This document shows positions 55,401 to 64,000 of a stretch of DNA of 64,000 nt, piece by piece. The position numbers and the translations under genes were made by a program. A model generated the notes under the pieces. The model did no database searches, was not told the DNA's origin, and was given only the letters and a program-made list of their open reading frames with translations. Location: the NCBI GenBank assembly GCA_010405405.1, contig MU004232.1, positions 515,481 to 579,480 of the forward strand. Direction: 5' to 3'. This DNA is from Microthyrium microscopicum (lineage: Eukaryota; Ascomycota; Dothideomycetes; Microthyriales; Microthyriaceae). Each line of letters starts with the position of its first letter. The first letter of the stretch is position 1.

Positions 55401-58300
55401 TACTTTATATTATTAGTAGTATATTAAGAACTTTATTAAAATTACTACCTCTATCTTTAATCTCTTAAAGAAGGCTAACCTAAATATTAAAAAAAAGAAG
55501 TACTACTTTATTACTTAGATTTATTAATATACTATAGCCTTTAATAGAATTAAAACTTTATTAACCTTATTACTTATCTTAGTAGTATATAACTTATAAA
55601 AGCTTATAAAGCTCTAGATAAATACTTTAAATTATATAATTAGTTATAAGCTAGTATAAGAAAATAACTAGGGTAAATAGTACTTAGTTACTTTTAATAG
55701 CTATAAGCTAAGTAAAGCTAAACTTAACTATTTAGTATATAAGAAAGAGCTTTTTATAGTTAAGAATATAATTAGAAGATACTAATATTACTTCTTAAAG
55801 AAGACTACTAAAGTAATTATAAATTATAATAGCTTATAGTATATAAATATAATTAAGAATAATACTTAATATATTACTTAATAGATTAAAGAGTTCTAAG
55901 AATTTAATCTTATCTTTATATATTATAAGGGTTCTTAAGTAGTAGTTCTTAATACTCTTAGTTACTACTTAAACTTTTAAGAAGGATAGATTAATATTAT
56001 TTAAAAAATAGAGCCTAAAGATAGTAATAATAACTTATCTTCTAAGGCGTAAGCTACTTTATTAAAACCTTTATAAAAGTAAGAAAAATAGAAAACTCTC
56101 TATATATAGAGCTTATAGAAAGTATTAAAAAAGAAAGATTATATTATCTTTACTAGTATATAAAAAAAGCTTTAGAAAAGTATTCTTAATTATTTTTAGA
56201 TTAATCTTAATAGAGATATTAAAAGAAAATATAAGTATTTATTCTTAAAGAAAGATTTTACTAAAGCTAAGATACTTACTAGTTTACTCTATATTTATCT
56301 TCTTTATTACTAAGACTTTATTAAAAAAGTATATAATTAGTATAGGTACTTATTATATATAGGTCTTATTAGTATCCTTAAACTAGAAGATTAGTAGCTA
56401 GAAATAGAGAATAACTTCTAAGAATTTACCTAGTTCTATCCTATATATTAAGTTTAATAGATAAATTAAAGTAAGCTTAAGTATAAGTCCTACTATTAAG
56501 TATAAAACTTATAGCTATTTAAGGCTTAGGAAATTAACCTAATTAGTAAACTTTTATAGAGTCTCTTTAAGAATTAGTATATTATCTATATAATTAACTA
56601 TACTATAGAATAGCCTATTATAGAAGTAGTATTAAATACTATTACTTTTATAGTTATAAAATTTATTTATAAAAAAATTATCTTAGAATATAGTCTTTTT
56701 TAATTATTAACTTTAAATAATAAACTTTAGTTTATTTTAAATATAATTTTATCCTTATTATAATAAATAAAGACTAAGTACTACTTAATAGCCCTATATA
56801 ACTCTTAGTTTAATAAGAAGGTTAAGAAATTTAATAGCTTACTAAGTATATTCCTAACTAAGTTCTTAAAAGAAAAACTTATAGCTAGCTAGGATCTATA
56901 CCTAAATTAGATAGTTTATATTATTAGGGTATAAGCCTATACTATATTAAAAATATTTTTCTTTTTCTTTATTTATAGAAGAGATTCTAAAGACTTTAAA
57001 ATAAGCTAGATAAAGAAAAATAAATAGGCTAAATTAACTAGTATTATACTTTTTATCTATATAATTATAAAAGATTACCTAGAAAAGGTTAGAACTACTA
57101 AGTAAGTTTATTATAATACTTTATTAAAATAAGCTATAGCTTTAAACTTTATTAATAGTAATATAATTTTAAAAGAAAACTTTATTATTAAGTTTTCTAT
57201 AGATTTTTATATACTTCTTAAAAACTTAAATAAAACTAAGTTCTAGGTAGTATAGTTTAGCCCTTATAAAGTCTTAAAGGCTTATTTCTTAAGAATATAT
57301 ACTCTTAAGATACTTAATAAAAAAATACTTAAAAACCTTATCTATAAGAATTGCTTTATATAAGTATATATATAAAAAGAAAATAAATACTATTACTAAA
57401 ACTAGCTATATTCTAAATATAAGTAACTAAGTAAAAATAACCTTAAAGGCGTCCTAGATAAAAAATATAAAAGTAAGATAAATATATTTACTATAACTAA
57501 GAAAGACTAGCTTAATAGATTAAGAAACCTTTTAATAGAGTTAATTAATATTAAGAAGTTTAGTACTAGGAGATATTACTTAGGTTTATTTACTATTCTT
57601 CTTAACTTTATAAAAAAAGTTTAGAAAGCTAAAGTAGATATTTATAAATAATAAAAGAAATATTTTATAGTAACTATTTATAATCTAAGTAGTAACTTAA
57701 AGACTTCTATAGTATTAGAATATATTCTTCCTAACCTAATTCTAGCTTTAGTATAAAATAATCTAGAATAGATAAAGTAAATTATATAAGAGGTAGAATA
57801 TTCTATAGTACTATAAGATTTAGTAAAGAAAAAGAATAATAATATTTCTATTTCTCTAAATTAAAGCTTAGTAAGGGAGGAAATTCTCTTAGCTATAGTA
57901 AATTAAGAATTAATCTTTATATTACTAGAATAATAAGAATAGGAAAATAAATTATTAAGACTAAGGAGCTATAATAGGATTACTACCTTAATTACTTATA
58001 TACCTATACTAGAGGTAATAAATCTATATAAATAAGTATCTAATCCTAAAGAAGACTATTAAGGCATTAACTCTTTATTACTAGATACTATAAAAATAGA
58101 GGTTCTTTCTATAGATTACTCTATATTAAGGAGCTATAGATATAAGGAGTACAATCTAGATGTAGATATAATTTAAGAAAACTAAGATAGAGAATCTAGA
58201 AGAGGGATTAAGGCTAGTAGAAGATAAGCTCTATGCTAGCTAAACCTTAGGCGCTAAGCCCTTAGTATTACGTAATAAAGATACTAAAGATCTTATAAAG
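52500..58300 (+). mobile_element. Ty3/Gypsy LTR-retrotransposon fossil (plus strand)
   Basis: An old, heavily mutated copy with very many breaks. Despite this the order of parts is still visible: a gag-like region with a zinc-knuckle trace near 53.78-53.84 kb, a protease-like region near 54.0-54.1 kb, reverse transcriptase about 54.7-55.4 kb, an RNase H-like region about 55.6-55.8 kb and an integrase-like region about 56.3-57.0 kb, possibly with a chromodomain after it. Ends are approximate; intact LTRs were not recognised. The C-to-T bias at CpA sites on both strands indicates RIP. Confidence 0.7.
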
Positions 58301-58599
58301 AGATCTTAATAAAGAGGATCTATAATAATACTCTCTCCTCTAATATTAGTGCTTTTAAGCTAATCTAACTATATAAGATAATACTATAATAGATATAAAA
58401 CGTATTATAACTATAATAATAAAAGTAAAGAGTTTAATATCCTTCTATATATAATACTATAGATATCTATTCCTTATTACTTTTTAGCCTACTAAGGTAA
58501 TTATTAAGTAGCATTAATAAATTATAAGATATCTTTAGAATACTCTAGTTTATAAAAGTATTAGGATACTACTATAGTAATAATAATAACTTTACTAAT

Positions 58600-61500
58600 T
58601 AGAAGGAATACTATTAGAGTTATATTCTTTATCTTTCTTTTTCTAAGGGTTAATAAATAACTTATATAGGCCTAGTTTCGTAGGATTATAGTTGTAAAAC
58701 TTTATACTAAGCTTAGGATATAATTTAAAATCTATCTATAGTTACTAATTTAGGTTATAATTCTAATTATCTTATTTAGTAAATTTAACTTTATATTAGA
58801 GTATTTTCTTCTTACTCTTTCTTTACTAATTATACTAATAGCTATTAATAACGCAATTAACTAACTATTCTTACTTATTATTATTTCTTTCTAAATTAGT
58901 AATAGCTAGAAAGTTATTAGGTTCTTATAGTATAGTAGCGTCTTTAAGGATAAGGTATAAAAGCTAAGTATAAAAAATAAGGTATATTTTTATCTTCTTA
59001 GGAAGATTAAGCTTATAAGTAAGTATATTAATCTTCTTTAAGATCTTAAATAGACTAGTAGATTTATTATTAAGTAATTTAAAAGGGCGAAGGATTTTAT
59101 AGTAACGTATATCTAAACGTACCTAGTTACTTAGTTTAAGGTTAAGTACTAGATAGTAGTATTAGTTAACTTACTTATTTATTAGCGCCTAAGACTATAA
59201 AATTTACTTATAAAAATAATTATATAAGTTTTATCTATCTTTAAGGAATATATTTATAAAGCGTTATTTATTTTATACTAGCTTAGAGCCTATAAATACT
59301 TTATCTAGTATACCTAGTTCTAAGCTAGAGCGTAGTAATAAGCTATTAAGTACTTTAAATAGGCTTATTTTAGTTATAGTATAAATAGTATAATTAGCTT
59401 TAAACTTAGTAAATAGTAGAAGTCCTACCTAATTATTCTATTAGTAATTAATAAAGCATTATAAGTAAGCCTTTAGAGCTTATACTATAATCTTAATAAT
59501 ATTATTAGATTATAGGTACTAAGTAGTAGTAAGACGGATTATTACTCCTACTTACTTATATAAGTAGCACTAGAAGGCTAAAGTAAATTAGGATCTATAA
59601 TTAGATAAGATAAAATCTAGCTAGCTAGTATACTTCTAGATCTAGTTAAAGAATACTAATACTATTATCTAGATACTAAGGTTAGCTAAGGATATAAAGT
59701 AGTAAGTATAAGTAAGTCTATTAACTACTATTATAGCATAGTAATAAATAACTCCTAAGTAAATATATAATAGTAATATAATAGTAAAGTTAATTAAGAT
59801 ATTAGCCTACGCGTAGTCTAGTAAAGGAAATAACTATAATAGACTTTATTTCTTTTATATTACTAGCTTAGAGAAAGCGTAGTAATATTATTTTATATAT
59901 TACTTAATATCTTCTACTATATAGGGTTAGTAGTAGAATTAAGATAGACGTTAATAAGTTATAGTAGTACCTCTATATCCTATAATCTTATAATTATATA
60001 CGTATTATATTATATAATAGTAAAGTTTTTTATAAGGAACTAGTAAGTACTAGTAATATTAAATAATTCTATCTATAAGAACTTAATAGTCTCTAAACTT
60101 AATAGATTTACGTTTTAGTATACTATAGGGTAAGTAGTAATACTATACTACTTTATAGTTATAAATAGCTTAAATAAGCTTATCCTTTTTGCTTACTTTA
60201 ATAATATCCTTCTATAATATTTTTAAGTTAGTAAGTATATTCTCTACTTTAGGATAACTAGTTAATTCCTTTAAGGTTAAAGCGTCCTTAAGATAACTCC
60301 CTATAGTTAGATTACTAATTAACTCTCCTTCTATAGTAAATATATTAACTTTATTAGTAATAATTATAGCTAACTTAATTATTAAAAGGCGTTTACCCTA
60401 AACTAGTATAGTTACTACCTTAATAGCTTAGTATATATTATAAGTAATTATATTAGATACATAATACGTACTATAGATATTAATAAAATAGTAAAAAAAT
60501 AGTATAGAATATACTTATTATATAACTTATAGGTTATTATTAGATTATAGTAAGTCCTAAAACTATTAGATAAAGATATTAGCTTTAGCGTTTAATAGTC
60601 TATTATAGTATTTAATTTTAAATTAGAATTATAATAAGAACTTTGCTTAGCATACTTAATAGTAAGAGAGCTTTTTTATAGATATAAATAACTATAAATT
60701 AAGATAGTCTATATAGACTTTAATAGGATTATTAGTAGAGAATAGCTCTAGTTTCTATTCTTTAAATATATAAATAATTATAAGTAGTTTCTTATTATAA
60801 ATATTGTAGTTATACTTTACTAGTATTATCTTTTTAGATAAGAAAGTAACTAAGTAAAGTTCTTTATTATTATTCTTTTATAAAAGGACTATAGTAGTAA
60901 CTTAATTAAAAGCGTTAGTTTTAAGCTAAGTTTCCTTATTAGGATTAAAATATTATAAAATTAGTACTATAGTGAAAGCTTTCTTTAAGGCTTTAAAAGT
61001 AGCTTCTTTAAAGCTATCTAAGTTCTAGGAGTAACGTTAAGGAACGTCCTTTTTAGTAAGTGCTATTATAAGTATAATAATTTTTAAGTATCCTTTAATA
61101 AATTAATAATAAAAGTTTATAAAGCCTAGAAATATTTAGATATCTTTAAGTAATAAGAGACGTTACTATTTTAGTACTATTTTTACCTTCTTCTTATTTA
61201 TAAAGATTCTATTAGGGGTAATAATAATACTAAGGTATTTAATACTCTTAATTATAAATTCTAACTTAGTAATATTAAGGTAGAGACTAGCTTTTTTAAG
61301 CTTATTAAGAATTAGATAGATATAAGCAATATACTCTTCTTTAGTTTTACTTTAGATAAGGACGTTATTTAGGTATATAGTAATAAAGTTATTTAAGTAT
61401 TTATAAATAGCGCTATTAATAAAGGCTTAGAATATTCTAAGAGAGCTAGTTATACTAAATAGTATAATAAGGAACTTAAATAGGCTATAGTAAGTAAGAA

Positions 61501-62600
61501 AAGTAGTTTTATACTTATTATCTTTATAAATTTAAATATTATTAAAGGTAGTAATAATATTAAATTTAGAGAAGAATCTAGCCTTATAGATCTTTATAAA
61601 GATTTTAGTAAGAAGTAGTAAAACATTTTAATTCTTTAAGGTAATTTCGTTTAATCTATAGTAATCTATATAGACTTAGATACCTCTACCTAATTTACTA
61701 ACGTAAAGAATTAGTAAGGCGTATTAAGAAGTACTTTTATAAATAAAGCCTTTTCTAAGTATATTTTTAATATACTTTTTAATAACTTAAGCTTATTAGT
61801 ACGATATTCTATAAAACTTCTATATAAGTACTTTAGCTTATAGATTTATTAGGATAGAGTAATTAAATTTAGAGTAATAGAGTAATAATTTATTAGCTTG
61901 TATTAAGTTAAAGAGGTAAATATATTAGTAAAATTCTTTAAGAATTAGGCTAAGTAATTCTTCTTATATTAGTAAATCTTATTTAAGCTTCTTTTACTAT
62001 TTAGTATAGTCTTTTATTAAGATTACTATAATACTAGCAATATTATACTAAGGAATAAGATTTAAATCTTCTTCTTCTTTTAATACGTTAAAATCTTCTT
62101 TATATAATATAGAGAATTAGTTTTTTTCTTACTATATTAAAGTTATAAATATATAGAAAGAAATAATATAGATATTAGAAGTATTCTTATCTTTCTTTTC
62201 TATAACTACTTAGCCTTTATAATTAACTATAATAGAGTAGTATAAAGCTATATAGCCTTAGAAATAGTACTTAGAGTAGAAGCCTAATATTTACTAGCTT
62301 TCTTAGAGTATAACTTTATACTTATTAACTTAAGGGTCTCTAAGGATAATATTATAGTTAGTAATTTTTATAATAAAGTATAAGACTTATTTAAGATAAA
62401 TACTAATATATAAGGTAATAAATACTATATAAGTTATAGTAGTAATAATATAACTATTAGCTATCTTAGCTTAATATAGTCTTAATATTTTAATAGATTT
62501 AAGACTATAAAGTTAGAGGTAATAAGAGTTAATAATACTAAATATACTACTACCTATATTAATAAAGATTTTTACTTTAGTATTATAAGGATCCTAGAGA
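58600..62600 (-). mobile_element. Second Ty3/Gypsy fossil (minus strand), 5' end lost
   Basis: Read on the minus strand, a protease-like region lies close to 62.5 kb, reverse transcriptase about 61.9-61.0 kb, an RNase H-like region about 60.9-60.4 kb and an integrase-like region about 60.2-59.3 kb. It faces the first fossil tail to tail. It is old and broken many times by RIP-like mutation. The protease part abuts the normal-GC island at about 62.59 kb, so the gag and 5' LTR are missing or replaced. Confidence 0.65.
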
Positions 62601-63060
62601 TACGGGAGCCGTAGTAGATTAAGATAGTATATTGAATGCAAAGCTAGGGAAGAGAGATCTAGAGCTACGGAAGCAAGCTGAAGTAGTAGATAGGATCCGC
62701 GCACGGACCACCCGCACGTGACTATGACGTCACCGTGCAGGGGTAGCCCCTCCAGGGCAAGACCGCTGTCAAGCCTATGAAGAGGAATCATCACACGAGC
62801 CCCCCTTTAAAATCAGTGCTCCTAAACTGAAACCTGCTCCTGCTTGCAAGAAGATCCTTTGAAAATTGACTGTGGAGTGGAAAACCTGCGGGAACCATGA
62901 AGACAGGTAAAAAACCACTCTTTTGTTGTTATTGTGAAGCCATCGAGACGTACCGTGGATTGCCGTGTTTTGCCGGAGATCTTCCGCTTGGACCAAAAAT
63001 TGAATTTTGGGAATCTGCTAGTGATGCGGATTAAGGCACTTAATCCGTATGCCCTAATCC
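62590..63060. other. Island of normal base composition inside AT-rich DNA
   Basis: About 470 bp with ordinary GC between two RIP-like stretches. Short opposing open frames overlap here without recognisable products. It holds CACGTG (62715-62720) and TGACGTCA (62725-62732), and near its right end the stem GGATTAA-GGCAC-TTAATCC (63029-63047). It may be a later insertion, an LTR remnant or single-copy DNA spared by RIP. Confidence 0.55.
62715..62732. promoter_or_regulatory. E-box and CRE palindromes, 4 bp apart
   Basis: CACGTG is the core site for bHLH factors and TGACGTCA is the full CRE site for ATF/CREB bZIP factors. Both are perfect palindromes. Their use here is unproven, as no gene start is seen nearby. 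Confidence 0.45.
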
Positions 63061-64000
63061 ATAGTGTGCCCCGTTATAATACAGGTGTACTAGATCCGTA
63101 TAGATTAATGCATTTAATTAGTATAATAAGAGGACACGTAACGGATTTAGCATCTTTAGGACTTTATTAGGGTTAGTACAAGATTAGTCCTAATTAATCT
63201 CTCTCCTATTATACTATAATAACTTTATAAAGATTAGTCTTAACATTACTAAATAATTTTAATAGTATTTAGGTCCTAAAATAAAAATTTTTTAACGTCT
63301 ATATATTTATCTCATTATGCTCTATATAATAATACTAATCTTTTAGTAATTTAAAGCATATTTACATTATTAATCTACTTCTAAGAACACTACAATCTTT
63401 AATTAATTTCTTTACTATTATTTACTATATTACGCCGTAGAAGGCTAAATCAAACTCTATAAGAACGAGTAGATCTTCTATAATACTAGATATTACTCCT
63501 AAATACTAATATTACTACAACACCTTAATATTCCTATTACTATTACTAATATTAGCTAAATTGAAATTTTAATCGTTTTAAGAAATATACTCGTAAAGAG
63601 GGCTATCTTACAACTTCCTTATAAGCTCTACCCGCTAAGATTTAAGCTCCTATAGTAGTTTTACGTGCTTAAAAGCAAATACAATAAGACAAACGCTATA
63701 TAAAGAGGATTATTTAAGAAGCGCTTCCTTTGAATTCCTATAATAAAATATGTTATCTTACTACCTACGCGCATAAAGTTAAAAGCGCTTAATTAGTAGA
63801 TATTCCTACTTATTTACTACTATTAAGGCATTAAGTATTAGATCTTATTAAAGACATCTATAACAAGGATCTTATAAAGCTAAAAGCTATACTTAAATAC
63901 TAACTTTTCTTAAACTTCTTATTAGATAAAAGCGTAAATTAAGTAAGTTAATAGATAGCTAATTTCTATATTATAGTACTAGCACTTAGTTCTTTCTATC
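63061..64000. other. RIP-like AT-rich DNA at right edge
   Basis: AT-rich, somewhat less extreme than 52-62 kb. A decayed repeat is likely, but no part can be named from what is in the window. Confidence 0.45.

Overview
The window comes from a filamentous ascomycete. Genes carry short GT..AG introns (44-110 nt, many with CTAAC-like branch points). They include typical fungal proteins: plasma-membrane H+-ATPase, CDC50/LEM3, a KPWE-motif peroxin and a CBM18 chitin deacetylase. The last 12.6 kb is extremely AT/TA-rich, in the manner of repeat-induced point mutation (RIP). Protein style suggests Leotiomycetes (Helotiales-like), but that placement is inference.

Layout. 1-9.0 kb: a multi-pass membrane protein gene with a 307-bp MITE in its first exon; an uncharacterised gene; a divergent pair PEX39-like (-) and CDC50 (+); a secreted M43 metalloprotease with a possible alternative C-terminal exon. 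10.4-13.4 kb: plasma-membrane H+-ATPase (-) with a long pyrimidine-rich leader. 13.4-20.9 kb: gene-poor DNA with a second MITE. 20.9-22.8 kb: chitin deacetylase with three chitin-binding modules (-).

23.9-36.3 kb and 42.7-45.4 kb: a cluster of one fast-evolving paralogous family. I count six open members (A-F) and four decayed copies (P1-P4). The fold looks like a diverged BTB/POZ plus helical region (inference). Three tandem members share a TATA-box block and a 5'-leader intron. Others have gained low-complexity tails: arginine-rich in D, acidic in E, and a 20-unit G-P-R/H-N-N-N repeat in F. This family is the most novel content. It is interrupted at 37.3-39.7 kb by a DUF2828/vWA gene and at about 40.4 kb by a tRNA-like, hairpin-rich, possible Pol III unit.

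46.4-51.2 kb: archaemetzincin (M54), an upstream frame joined to it across one in-frame TAG, and a membrane neprilysin-like M13 peptidase, all on the minus strand. 51.4-64 kb: an AT-rich block holding two old, heavily mutated Ty3/Gypsy LTR-retrotransposon fossils that converge on each other. A sharp island of normal base composition (about 62.6-63.05 kb) contains an E-box and a perfect CRE palindrome.

Functionally, the conserved genes are housekeeping or secretory (proton pump, lipid-flippase subunit, PTS2 import helper, cell-wall and extracellular hydrolases). They are set among accessory DNA shaped by tandem duplication, gene decay, small DNA transposons and RIP.
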